This document shows, in pieces, positions 16,453-24,869 of a stretch of DNA of 64,000 bases. Under the pieces are notes generated by a model, which saw only the letters and a list, made by a program, of their open reading frames with translations, made no database searches and was not told the origin of the DNA. Numbering within the stretch: the first letter of the stretch is position 1; each line of letters opens with the position of its first letter. The stretch comes from Ferrimonas futtsuensis DSM 18154 (lineage in GTDB: Bacteria; Pseudomonadota; Gammaproteobacteria; Enterobacterales; Shewanellaceae). The stretch lies in the NCBI RefSeq assembly GCF_000422645.1, contig NZ_AUGL01000009.1:154138-218137 (forward strand). The letters run 5' to 3'. A program made the position numbers and the translations under genes.

Positions 16453-17250
16453 ATGAACTCTGTCTATCAGCGCATCATTGGCGCACTGCACAGCAACGAC
16501 ACTCCCAGGGTCAAGGCCATTCATATTATGAATGAGGGGCTCGACAGCAACCCAAACGCCAAGTTTGGTGCCATTGAGCTGGACGACGGCACCCTAGGCC
16601 TGACCTACACCAAGTTGGGGGGAGCCCTGGAACGGCTTCAGGATGACACCCTCTATCAGCAATTCCTGGGTCAGCCAGTCACCGAACTGGCGAAACTGTA
16701 TCTTGAGCCCTCCCCCTGGCAACAAGTCCTGGGCTCGGGTGCGTTGAATGCCATCAGTCAGAAGCTGCTCAAAGAGCGTGGATTCGAGTACAGCAAAGCA
16801 CAGGACACGCTGGACCTGCTGAAACTGACCCCTGACGACAGAGTGGGTATGGTGGGCTTCTTCCCTCCCCTTATCGACTCTCTCAAGGCGCAGGGAATTG
16901 CAGTGACGGTGATTGAACTCAAACAAGAGCTGGCCCGTGAAGAGGAGAAGCTACTGGTCACCACGGATCCTCAGGCCCTGACACACTGCAATAAGATACT
17001 GATCACCGGCACCACGGTGATCAACCACACCCTCAACACTCTGCTGCCACTGGTACAAGACGCCGATGAGGTGGCGCTGATTGGCCCTTCCGTCGGCCTG
17101 CTGCCTGAGGTGCTGTTCGAGCTGGGGGTCACCTCTGTGGGCGGCCGGGTCATCTTGGATGGCGAGGCGTTCCTGAAACGGTGGAAAGCGGGAGAGAAGT
17201 GGAAAAGCTCCGCTCTTCGTTACTCACTGCATAACAGTCAGTATCAATAA
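16453..17250 (+). CDS. DUF4213/DUF364 domain protein
   Basis: A 265-residue protein with an N-terminal DUF4213-like region (to about residue 90) and a Rossmann-like DUF364 C-terminal half: VGMVGFFPPLID, LITGTTVINHTLNTLLP and EVALIGPSVGLLPEVLFELGVTSVGG. The family has been called a putative heavy-metal chelation domain and is often found near metal or cofactor genes; here there is no such neighbour. A -10-like TATACT lies at 16420-16425. I prefer ATG 16453 over GTG 16441 because it leaves a normal leader; neither has a strong Shine-Dalgarno. Confidence 0.75.
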   Translation: MNSVYQRIIGALHSNDTPRVKAIHIMNEGLDSNPNAKFGAIELDDGTLGLTYTKLGGALERLQDDTLYQQFLGQPVTELAKLYLEPSPWQQVLGSGALNAISQKLLKERGFEYSKAQDTLDLLKLTPDDRVGMVGFFPPLIDSLKAQGIAVTVIELKQELAREEEKLLVTTDPQALTHCNKILITGTTVINHTLNTLLPLVQDADEVALIGPSVGLLPEVLFELGVTSVGGRVILDGEAFLKRWKAGEKWKSSALRYSLHNSQYQ

Positions 17251-17255
17251 CCGCA

Positions 17256-17278
17256 AAGGGGCGCTGTAGGCGCCCCTT
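17256..17278 (+). terminator. Hairpin between convergent genes
   Basis: AAGGGGCG, 7-base loop, CGCCCCTT, directly after the DUF364 gene stop. There is no long T-run, so it may be a weak terminator shared with the convergent gene at 17295. Confidence 0.55.
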
Positions 17279-17294
17279 CCGCTTATGTGTGATC

Positions 17295-19307
17295 CTAGGG
17301 AGCGGCTAGCCCCTGGGGCAATTTGGCACCGGACTCCTGCCTGGCTACCCTGGCCTGCTTCTCTACTCCGGGGTACAAGCCCTGGTAATAGGCCAAAGAA
17401 CCCCACAGCGCGTTGGCCAGGGCGGTTCGCTCCATCTCCCTGGGCAGTGCCATAGGGGTGAGGCAGCTGGTCTCAGGGTCATAGCGAAAACCCATCGCCT
17501 GTCTCTCCGGGGTGTAGATCACCACCTCGTTGTCCTCGTTCATCCAGGCAAAGTTCTTATAGAACTGCATCATTGCCCTGAGCTTCTGCCGTGGCACCTC
17601 TCGGGTCAGATCATGACCAATCATCGGGTGCTGATCGCTGATGCCCATCAACGACAACAGAGTGGGCGCCAGATCCACCTGGCTGGCCAGGCGGTCATCC
17701 TGCCTGGGCTCAATGCCCTCTCCAACAATCACCGCCGGAATACGGAAATGGCTGATGGGCACCAGCTTGTCCCCATAGGTGCGCGAATCGTGGTCCGCCA
17801 CCACCAGGAACAGGGTGTCCTTCCAATACTCAGACTCCCGCGCTTTGGTCATAAACTGCCCCAGCGCCCAATCGGAGTACTTGGCGGCATTTTCCCGGGT
17901 CTGATCTGGCTGGTTGTAGGGCTGAATGCGTCCTTTGGGATAATCGAAGGGGCTGTGGTTGGATGAGGTGAACACCAGGCTGAAGAAGGGCTTCCCCTCA
18001 TCGTGCAGCTTGGTGAACTGTTGGTGCGCCTTGATGTAGAGATCCTCATCCGACGCCCCCCAGGCGCCTTTAAAGTTCAGGGGCTCGAAGGTGGGAAAGT
18101 CCTGCATATCCACGAAGCCGTTCCCCAGGAAGAAGCTCTTCATGTTATCGAAATGACTTTCGCCGCCATAGATGAACTGGGTGTGGTAGCCGTGGCTGCG
18201 CAGCAGATCGGCGATGGAGAAGAAGTTGCGCTGGCTGTCATTGAGTTTGACCACCGCACGGGCCGGTGTCGGAGAGAACCCGGTGGTCACCGCCTCAATG
18301 CCTCGTACCGAACGAGTGCCGGTGGCATACATGCGGTTGAAATTCCAACCCTGTTCAATCAGCTTGTCCAGGTTCGGGGTCAGTGGCAGGCCGCCCAGCC
18401 CCCCCACATAGCGAGCCCCCAGGCTCTCCTGAAGCAGGATCACCAGATTCTTTGGCTTCCCCCGAAAGCTGGCCCGGTGGTTGGCCAGGGTGGGAAAGGC
18501 GCCCGAGACAAATTCGGACGAATCCAGGCTGACGGCAGCGCGGACCCGGCGGATGATCTCCTGACGCCCCATATTGGGGTAATAATCAAAGGCGCTGTCT
18601 TCCGATTCCGCCTGCTTCAACGCAAACGCCATGGAGTAGGCGGAGTTGAGCACCAGATCGTTCATCAAGGGGTCGGTAGTGTAGGCCACCAGGGCCGGAT
18701 TGAGGGGCCGATGCCCCAGGGAGGAACGGGCGCCGCCGACACCGATGATCACCACCAACAGGGCCAGCAGGGGCCGCCAGTACCAACGAGGCGTTTTGAG
18801 GTTTTCAATCCAGTTGCCACTCCAGACCCAGGCAAGCCACAGGGTCAGGTTGCTGACCACAAAGCCAATGAAAAGCTCAAGCTTATAGCCGCTCCAGAGC
18901 ATGCCAAACACCTCCTGAGGATAGTTGAGGTATTCGTAGAAGAGGCGGTTGGGCCGAACATCGTACTCCAGGATAAAGCTGGGGGTCGCCAGCTCCATAA
19001 ACACCACAAACCAGAGCGCCACCACCAGAAACAGTCGCAAACACTGAAGGATGCGCCGACCGACAGTGCCACTACCGGCAAAGAGCACGGTAACAAGTGC
19101 AGGAAGGATAAACAGGTAGCTCAGGGCAGACAGGTCCACCCGCAAGCCGCTGAGAAACAGGGTGCTCCACCCCTCAGCTGCGGTTACTCGATCCGATTGC
19201 CACAGGGCCAGGCCGGCCCGTGACAGGGTCATCACCAGTAGCGCCACCCCCATTGCGGAAACTATGGGATACAGTAATCCCGTCCGCCGGCGCAGATTAT
19301 CAAACAT
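17295..19307 (-). CDS. LTA synthase-family sulfatase / phosphoglycerol transferase
   Basis: A 670-residue envelope enzyme. Five transmembrane helices fill residues 1-200 (for example LLYPIVSAMGVALLVMTLS). An extracytoplasmic sulfatase-like domain follows, with NLVILLQESLGA, the catalytic threonine region MYATGTRSVRGIEA, and the late metal motif VVADHDSRTYG. In Gram-negatives such proteins transfer phosphoglycerol or phosphoethanolamine to glycans or lipids; the substrate is not known here. ATG at 19305-19307 is chosen with GGA upstream. Next gene on the same strand upstream is dgkA, 25 bases away; DgkA recycles the diacylglycerol that a phosphoglycerol transferase would release. Confidence 0.88.
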   Translation of the reverse strand: MFDNLRRRTGLLYPIVSAMGVALLVMTLSRAGLALWQSDRVTAAEGWSTLFLSGLRVDLSALSYLFILPALVTVLFAGSGTVGRRILQCLRLFLVVALWFVVFMELATPSFILEYDVRPNRLFYEYLNYPQEVFGMLWSGYKLELFIGFVVSNLTLWLAWVWSGNWIENLKTPRWYWRPLLALLVVIIGVGGARSSLGHRPLNPALVAYTTDPLMNDLVLNSAYSMAFALKQAESEDSAFDYYPNMGRQEIIRRVRAAVSLDSSEFVSGAFPTLANHRASFRGKPKNLVILLQESLGARYVGGLGGLPLTPNLDKLIEQGWNFNRMYATGTRSVRGIEAVTTGFSPTPARAVVKLNDSQRNFFSIADLLRSHGYHTQFIYGGESHFDNMKSFFLGNGFVDMQDFPTFEPLNFKGAWGASDEDLYIKAHQQFTKLHDEGKPFFSLVFTSSNHSPFDYPKGRIQPYNQPDQTRENAAKYSDWALGQFMTKARESEYWKDTLFLVVADHDSRTYGDKLVPISHFRIPAVIVGEGIEPRQDDRLASQVDLAPTLLSLMGISDQHPMIGHDLTREVPRQKLRAMMQFYKNFAWMNEDNEVVIYTPERQAMGFRYDPETSCLTPMALPREMERTALANALWGSLAYYQGLYPGVEKQARVARQESGAKLPQGLAAP

Positions 19308-19332
19308 ATTGCCATCCAAAAGTTATTGTTTT

Positions 19333-19701
19333 TTATAAGTAGTTGGAGAACAACACGTAGACCCAGGTGGCTGTGGCCATCAGCAGGGCCAGCAGCACAG
19401 CCGCCGAGCCCATGTCTTTCGCCTGACCTGAAAGGGGGTGGAATTCGTCTCCGATGCGATCAACCACCGCCTCGACGGCAGAGTTGAGCAGCTCAACGAT
19501 GATCACCGCCACCAGCGAACCGATCAGCAACAGCTTCTCAAGTCCGCTGACAGGCAACCACAGAGCCAGAGGCATCAGCACCAGAAAACCCACCAGTTCC
19601 TGTCGGAATGCTGCCTCGCTGATCCAGGCGGCTTTGAGGCCCAGCCAGGAGTAACGAGTTGCATAGATAAGTCTTACAAAACCGGTTTGATTGGATTTCA
19701 C
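19333..19701 (-). CDS. dgkA: Diacylglycerol kinase
   Basis: A 122-residue, three-helix membrane kinase that phosphorylates diacylglycerol to phosphatidic acid, recycling lipid by-products. Family motifs are visible: the amphipathic start, EAAFRQE, and the catalytic-site stretch ELLNSAVEAVVDRIGDE followed by KDMGSAAVLLALL. It is placed immediately upstream of the LTA-synthase-like gene and probably cotranscribed with it, a pairing that makes biochemical sense. Confidence 0.95.
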   Translation of the reverse strand: MKSNQTGFVRLIYATRYSWLGLKAAWISEAAFRQELVGFLVLMPLALWLPVSGLEKLLLIGSLVAVIIVELLNSAVEAVVDRIGDEFHPLSGQAKDMGSAAVLLALLMATATWVYVLFSNYL

Positions 19702-19810
19702 ACTGCTGCCCTAGATTGCGTTGTCTCAAGGCGGAGTTGTAACAAAGGTGAGATGGAAATTTTGTAAACGGCTGTCACCGAACACGGGCTGAAACGAGTT
19801 GAAAGCCCAT

Positions 19811-19845
19811 AAAAAAACAAAAGGCTCCCTATGATTGGAAGCCTT
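19811..19845 (-). terminator. Orphan intrinsic terminator (minus strand)
   Basis: On the minus strand AAGGCTTCC, loop, GGGAGCCTT then TTGTTTTTTTATG: a hairpin with a long T-rich tail. No gene lies directly upstream on that strand before the ggt terminator. Confidence 0.75.
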
Positions 19846-20112
19846 CTGCTGCGTGAAATATCTTGTTCGCGACGGTCAGTCACGTGGTGGTGCAATCCTT
19901 GCGAGCCAGAGTGTGCCCGCACCGAATGCTCTGTTCCAGAAAAACAACCAATTAGCAACCAGAAGCGTGTTTAGCTTCACATCCCATCAAAGAGTGAGAT
20001 CTCTGGTCAAAGTTCCCCACCGACGGTAAGCAAAGATTTGAACCTGATTACAACCATTTACAGACCGTAACCAGCTCATCGGGCCATCGGGGACAAACAC
20101 AACAGCCAGCGA

Positions 20113-20141
20113 TCAAAAAAGGCCTCGGATGGAGGCCTTTT
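20113..20141 (-). terminator. Intrinsic terminator after ggt
   Basis: AAAAAAGGCCTC, GGATG loop, GAGGCCTTTT; on the minus strand it ends in CCTTTTTTGATC. It is about 85 bases past the ggt stop and symmetric enough to work in both directions. Confidence 0.82.
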
Positions 20142-20225
20142 CTCTGCTTAGGGCGTAATTTCGACACATCGAGACCTTAATGGCCGGGTGCTGGCGAAAA
20201 AACACACAGCAAAGGTCAACACGCC

Positions 20226-21959
20226 CTAGTAACCCAGGGTGGCCGCGCCCATCCGTCTGGGATCGGAGGCGCCCATCAGCCCCTCATCCGTGACCATGAT
20301 GGACTGGGTGCTGCCCATGGAGGACTTCACCTTCACCTTGTGCCCCATGGACTCCAGTATCCGCTTGGTGTCCGGGTTGATGCTCTTCTCTGCACGAATC
20401 TCATCCGGGTACCACTGATGGTGCACCCGGGATGCCGCGGTCGCCTCCGCCACATTCATGCCGTGATCCACCACATTCATGATCACCTGCAGGGTGGTGC
20501 TGATGATCCGTGAGCCCCCGGGACTGCCGGTCACCAGGAAAGGCTTGCCCTCCTTCATCACTATGGTTGGGCTCATGGAGCTCAGGGGGCGCTTACCGGG
20601 CTGAACTTCGTTGGCCTCTCCCCCAATCAGGCCATAGCCATTGGGGGACCCAGGCTTGGCGGAGAAGTCGTCCATCTCGTTGTTAAGCAGGATGCCTGTG
20701 CCCGCGGCCACCAGGCCGGAGCCATAGCTGAAGTTCAGGGTGTAGGTGTTGGATACCGCATTGCCCCACTTGTCCACCACGGAGTAGTGGGTGGTCTGGT
20801 CGCTCTCATAGGGGATGGGGTTGCCCGGCTTGATCTCGCTCGACGGAGTGGCTTTTTTCGGATCAATCCCCTTGAGCAATTGCGCCGCATAGGCGGGATC
20901 GGTCAGGCCGGCCACGGGCACCTTGGTGAAATCCGGGTCCCCCAGGTACTCGCTGCGATCGGCGTAGGCACGGCGCATGGTTTCCGCCATCCAATGGATG
21001 CTCTGAGCACTGCCGGCGCCCATCTCTCCGATGGGCTGATGCGCCAGCATGTTGAGCATCTGAATGATGTGCACACCACCAGAGGAGGGCGGCGGCATGG
21101 AGATCACCTCATATCCGCGATATTCACCGCGCACCGGCTGACGCTCCACCGCCCGGTAATTGGCCAGGTCCGCCTCACTCATCACCCCACCGGCCTGTTG
21201 TACCGCCTTGGCGATGAGACGCGCGGTCTCCCCTTTGTAGAAGCCGTCACTGCCGTTGTCGGCGATGCGCTTGAGCGAATCGGCCAAATCTTGCTGCACC
21301 AGCAAGTCGCCGGGAGCATACAGGCCACCATCGGCCTTATAGAATACCTTCTGGGTACTGGGCCAGCGACCCAGGCGCTTTTGCAAACCCTCGAGGCTGT
21401 TGGCCAGATCCGGGGTCACCTTGATCCCCTTCTGTGCCAGCGCGATGGCCGGGGCCATCACCTGCTTCAGGCTCATGGTGCCGTACTTGGACAGGGCCAG
21501 TTCCAGTCCGCGAACCGTGCCGGGCACCCCAACCGCCAGCCCGTGGAAGCGGGACAGGTCGGACACCGCGTCCCCCTCTTCGTTGAGGAACATGTCCCTG
21601 TGCGCCAGGCCTGGGGCCATCTCACGATAGTCGATGGCGATGTCCTTGTCGGATTCGGCCAGGTGGACCACCATGAAACCGCCGCCACCCAGGTTGCCGG
21701 CTCTGGGCAGAGTCACCGCCAGGGCAAAGCCCACGGCGACGGCGGCATCGACGGCATTGCCGCCCTGGCGAAGGATCGCCACCCCCACCTCACTGGCCAG
21801 CCGCTCCTGGCTGGCCACCATGCCGTGCTCAGCCCAGACCGGGTGGGTGATGTCCATGTGGCTGTAGATGGAGGGTTGATTGGCCCGTGCCGGGGAGGCA
21901 CCGATGAACAACGACAGCGCAACCAGCGCCGCCATCAAAGGTTTTCCAGTGGTGCTCAC
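20226..21959 (-). CDS. ggt: Gamma-glutamyltransferase
   Basis: Periplasmic enzyme that hydrolyses glutathione and transfers the gamma-glutamyl group. A signal peptide ends near ASPARA (residues 1-26). The protein is a single-chain precursor with the autocleavage/catalytic Thr390 in SDQTTHYSVVDKWGNAV, dividing large and small subunits; E. coli uses T391 in the same motif. Other conserved blocks are GGNAVDAAVAVGFALAV, GNLGGGGFMV, MPPPSSGGVH and SPTIV/GSPGGSRII near the oxyanion site. The GTG start immediately follows the stop of the acetyltransferase gene at 21960; an ATG nine codons later is also possible. Confidence 0.95.
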   Translation of the reverse strand: MSTTGKPLMAALVALSLFIGASPARANQPSIYSHMDITHPVWAEHGMVASQERLASEVGVAILRQGGNAVDAAVAVGFALAVTLPRAGNLGGGGFMVVHLAESDKDIAIDYREMAPGLAHRDMFLNEEGDAVSDLSRFHGLAVGVPGTVRGLELALSKYGTMSLKQVMAPAIALAQKGIKVTPDLANSLEGLQKRLGRWPSTQKVFYKADGGLYAPGDLLVQQDLADSLKRIADNGSDGFYKGETARLIAKAVQQAGGVMSEADLANYRAVERQPVRGEYRGYEVISMPPPSSGGVHIIQMLNMLAHQPIGEMGAGSAQSIHWMAETMRRAYADRSEYLGDPDFTKVPVAGLTDPAYAAQLLKGIDPKKATPSSEIKPGNPIPYESDQTTHYSVVDKWGNAVSNTYTLNFSYGSGLVAAGTGILLNNEMDDFSAKPGSPNGYGLIGGEANEVQPGKRPLSSMSPTIVMKEGKPFLVTGSPGGSRIISTTLQVIMNVVDHGMNVAEATAASRVHHQWYPDEIRAEKSINPDTKRILESMGHKVKVKSSMGSTQSIMVTDEGLMGASDPRRMGAATLGY

Positions 21960-22466
21960 TTAGGAGTTTCCTTGCTTATAAAATCTGACTTGCTCGCCCC
22001 AGTACTCCACCATGCCGTCCTGCTCGAAGCCCAGCTTCAGCAGCACCCGGTGAGAGGCATCGTTTTCAGGGTCGGTCATGGCCACCACAGGACCTGTGTC
22101 CCAGTGCTTGCTGGCGTAATCGAGCATGGCCCGGCCACACTCGGTGGCGATCCCCTTGCCCCAGAATTCAGGAATGAAGCGATAACCGAAGTCGGTCTGC
22201 TTCACCTCGGGCAAATACTTAAGCCCGCAGAAACCGATGACCTGGCCGGTCTCCTTCCACACCACGGCCCAACGGCCATAACCATAGGTGGCGTAATCCT
22301 GAAAGAACACCTTGGCGATGATCTCACTGGCGTCCTCCAGCGTCTTCACCCGGTCACCGTCACCTGTATAGCGGGTTACCCTTGGGTCTGCGCTTAGGGC
22401 AAACACGGCTTCGGCGTCCTCACACTCAAAGGGCCTGAGCAATACACGTTCCGTCTCTATCATCAC
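21960..22466 (-). CDS. GNAT N-acetyltransferase, RimJ/RimL type
   Basis: A 168-residue GNAT-fold acetyltransferase (Acetyltransf_3). Visible family motifs: TERVLLRPFECEDAEAVFAL at the N-terminus, FGYRFIPEFWGKGIATECGRAMLDYA (acetyl-CoA loop, GKGIAT) and ENDASHRVLLKLGFEQDG. The target is unknown. It is a clear paralogue of the protein at 45894-46406 (shared YTGD, ETG..(I/L)GFCGL and FG.GR segments). It ends at the ggt start codon, so the two may share a transcript. Confidence 0.88.
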   Translation of the reverse strand: MMIETERVLLRPFECEDAEAVFALSADPRVTRYTGDGDRVKTLEDASEIIAKVFFQDYATYGYGRWAVVWKETGQVIGFCGLKYLPEVKQTDFGYRFIPEFWGKGIATECGRAMLDYASKHWDTGPVVAMTDPENDASHRVLLKLGFEQDGMVEYWGEQVRFYKQGNS

Positions 22467-22599
22467 TGCTCTCCCTTTGCTGTCCCAAAGTCGGATCGCT
22501 CATAGTATCGAATTCACACCAGAATAACAGACGTTTTTCCCCCCTTGCCAAAGTGGGAGCTGGGTGGCTACCCTGAATCTTTGCCCAAGCCAGAGACAG

Positions 22600-23109
22600 A
22601 TGATGCTACCGCTGACCACAGAACGACTGACCATTCGCGAACTGACCCTAGATGACGCACCTTTCTACCTGAAGCTCCTGAACGAGCAGGCGTTTATCGA
22701 CGGGATTCACGACAAGGGGGTGCGGACTCTGGAGCAGGCACGCCATCATATGGAGTCAGGCCCCATCGCCAGCTATCAGCAGCATGGCTATGGTATGTAT
22801 CACCTGAGCCTGACCCAGAGTGGCGCAGACGTGGGCATCGCCGGTCTGGTAAAGCGGGAGGAGCTGCCCTATCCGGACATCGGCTACGCCATCAGTGAAG
22901 CCTACTTTGGCCTGGGTCTGGCCACCGAAGCCTGCCAGGCGGTGATGCACCACGCCAGGGAGACCCTGGCCCTGCCCACCGTGGTCGGCATCGTCTCGGA
23001 GCACAACCTGGCGTCACGACGAGTGCTTCAGAAGCTGGGGATGGAGGCGGACGGCACCGTGGAACTCGGCGCCGGGGAGCATGTCATGCTTTACCGGGCC
23101 GCACGCTAG
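22600..23109 (+). CDS. GNAT N-acetyltransferase
   Basis: A 169-residue acetyltransferase of the RimJ/RimL-like GNAT group: TTERLTIRELTLDDAPFYLKLLNE, then IGYAISEAYFGLGLATEACQAVMHHA and EHNLASRRVLQKLGMEADGTV. It starts at ATG 22600 or the next codon, also ATG; an upstream in-frame start lacks a ribosome site. It is divergent from the acetyltransferase at 21960, and its 3' end overlaps the convergent GtrA-like gene by 26 bases. Substrate unknown. Confidence 0.87.
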   Translation: MMLPLTTERLTIRELTLDDAPFYLKLLNEQAFIDGIHDKGVRTLEQARHHMESGPIASYQQHGYGMYHLSLTQSGADVGIAGLVKREELPYPDIGYAISEAYFGLGLATEACQAVMHHARETLALPTVVGIVSEHNLASRRVLQKLGMEADGTVELGAGEHVMLYRAAR

Positions 23110-23491
23110 TGGTTTCGGCAAACACCCAACGGCTGCTAAGCAGGTAATTGGACACCGTGCCTGCGGCGATGCCTGCTACCAGGGCCAGCTGCGGCCCTGG
23201 CCAGCTCTCGCCCACCAGCTTGAGGGTGAGCCAGAACAGGGCGAAGTTGGGCAGGGCCGACGTCAAAGCGGCCGTCAGGGCCCGGAACCACTGCCGCCCC
23301 GCCCTGCCCTGGCTGCGATCGCGGAAGGTAAAGCAGCGATTGCCCGCCCAGGTGGTGGACGCCGCCGCCAAAAATGCCAATCCCCTGGCCTCCATCGGGG
23401 CCAGCCCAGCCAGGTGCAGGGAGGTGAATACCATCATATCCACCACAAACCCTGTGCCCCCCACCAGGGCAAACTTAATCCAGTGCGACAT
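23084..23491 (-). CDS. GtrA-like membrane protein
   Basis: A 135-residue, four-helix protein starting MSHWIKFALVGGTGFVVDMM, the GtrA-family opening, with FLAAASTTWAGNRCFTFRD and a final GTVSNYLLSSRWVF, both conserved in GtrA. GtrA proteins are thought to help flip polyprenyl-phosphate sugars across the membrane. Its ATG (23489-23491) overlaps the end of the GT39 gene by 17 bases and it is the last gene of the three-gene operon. Confidence 0.87.
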   Translation of the reverse strand: MSHWIKFALVGGTGFVVDMMVFTSLHLAGLAPMEARGLAFLAAASTTWAGNRCFTFRDRSQGRAGRQWFRALTAALTSALPNFALFWLTLKLVGESWPGPQLALVAGIAAGTVSNYLLSSRWVFAETTSVRPGKA

Positions 23492-24869
23492 TGGCCCGGC
23501 ACTCCAGCAAGCTGCGCTTTCGGGCAGAAGCCAACTGCACGCAGTGGCGGTTCTCCAGCCCAAGATCCCGCCAGTTGCGCCCTGACGGCAGCACCAGGAA
23601 GTAGTCCCCGGACTTGAGTGCCAGTTCATCGGCATCGGCCACCAGCTCGGCGCGGCCGCCGGAGTAGTATTGCCCGGAGAAGGTGCGCTTACCCAGATAA
23701 TAGAGGGGCTGATCCCAGCCCGGAGCCTGGGCCAACAGCGCCTTGTCGCTGCGCTCCTCCCCCACCTTGACGTGCATAACCAGGGTGGCCACACCAAGCA
23801 GCAGCGGAAGCACCATGCCGGTGGCGGACAACCAGCGCCGGTCCTTCTCCTCTGCCAGGCTGGCCACCAGCAGGGCCAGGGCCGGCACACCGGGCAACAC
23901 ATAGGCAGGCAGGATGTTTCCGGCGAAGGTAAACAGCGCCATGGGCGACACCATCCAGCACAACGCAAACACCTGCAGCGGGGTCAGAGCACGGCGGCCT
24001 CTGCGCCACCACAACCCCGGCAGCACCAGGGACCAGGGCAGCGCCGACATCAGCCAGTATACCCAGATGGTGCCCCTGGGCTGATCATGGGCACTGCCAT
24101 AGAGATCCCCTTGCCAGCCGCTCTCCACAAAGCGCAGGAAGTGTTCGCCCACCAGGAAATAGTTCAGAAAGCCGGGCGTGGCCTGCTCCGCAGCCAGGTA
24201 CCAGGGCGCGGCGATCACCAACATGGCCACCGTACCGCCCACCAGGGGAAAGCGCTGCCACAGCACCTGGAGAAAACTGAGGCGATGCTGCCAGATAAGA
24301 AAGGGCACCACGGCCAGGCCAACCAGCACGATCACCAGGGGGCCCTTGGCCAGCAGTCCCACCGCCAGGCCAACAAAACCCAGGTAGCCGGCGCGGTAAC
24401 GCCCCTGCCAACCAAGATAGAAGCCCACCATGGCCAGGGTCATCCCCAGGGTCAGGGCAATGTCGGTCATGACTGCGCCCGCAGCGATGGCAAAGATCAC
24501 GCAAGTGGCCAGCACCATGGCACACACCAGGCCGCTGAGTCCCTGTCGTCTGGCGAACAGGGCCATCAAGGCCAGTACCGCCACTCCCGCCAGCCAGTGG
24601 GGCAACCTCAGGGCAAACTCACTCATCCCCAGGGTGGCGGCCGACCCGGCGCTCATCCAGGTGTGAAGCGGCGGCTTGCCCCAGAAAGGTACGCCGAGAT
24701 CAAACTGCGGCGTCAGCCAGTTGCCGGTGTCCACCATCAACCGGGCCATGTTGCCGTAGCGTGCTTCGGTGGTATCCATCAGCGGGTAGGCACCGAGGGA
24801 GATCAGACGGACCGCCAGGGCGAGGAACAACACCCACCCCAGGGGCGAACGAAGCGCGCGCGCGATCAT
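23475..24869 (-). CDS. GT39-family glycosyltransferase, ArnT-like
   Basis: A 464-residue polytopic glycosyltransferase of the ArnT/PMT type that uses a polyprenyl-phosphate sugar donor on the periplasmic side. The first periplasmic loop has TTEARYGNMARLMVDTGNWLTPQFDLGVPFWGKPPLHTWMSA, with the family D/E-T.EARY and KPP.H motifs. About eleven transmembrane helices follow, then a short soluble tail. The classical ArnT moves aminoarabinose to lipid A; here no aminoarabinose synthesis genes are nearby, so the sugar is open. It overlaps the GtrB-like gene by 4 bases. Confidence 0.87.
   Translation of the reverse strand: MIARALRSPLGWVLFLALAVRLISLGAYPLMDTTEARYGNMARLMVDTGNWLTPQFDLGVPFWGKPPLHTWMSAGSAATLGMSEFALRLPHWLAGVAVLALMALFARRQGLSGLVCAMVLATCVIFAIAAGAVMTDIALTLGMTLAMVGFYLGWQGRYRAGYLGFVGLAVGLLAKGPLVIVLVGLAVVPFLIWQHRLSFLQVLWQRFPLVGGTVAMLVIAAPWYLAAEQATPGFLNYFLVGEHFLRFVESGWQGDLYGSAHDQPRGTIWVYWLMSALPWSLVLPGLWWRRGRRALTPLQVFALCWMVSPMALFTFAGNILPAYVLPGVPALALLVASLAEEKDRRWLSATGMVLPLLLGVATLVMHVKVGEERSDKALLAQAPGWDQPLYYLGKRTFSGQYYSGGRAELVADADELALKSGDYFLVLPSGRNWRDLGLENRHCVQLASARKRSLLECRANVALD

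Larger units (their letters stand above)
19702..20225. other. Intergenic region with an orphan transcript candidate
   Basis: A gap of 524 bases with no convincing protein gene on either strand. It contains two intrinsic terminators that act leftwards (20113-20141 and 19811-19845). The segment between them, 19846-20112, therefore ends with a terminator that no known gene uses and could encode a minus-strand small RNA of up to about 300 bases. It shows small hairpins such as GTGAAGC...GCTTC and GCAAGGATTGC. I found no match to 6S, CsrB, Spot 42 or tmRNA from memory, and no good promoter. Confidence 0.4.

Noticed and set aside
19702..20112. 6S RNA, CsrB-type RNA or Spot 42
   Set aside because: No match to the conserved parts of any of them; CsrB would need many GGA hairpins, and only one or two are present.
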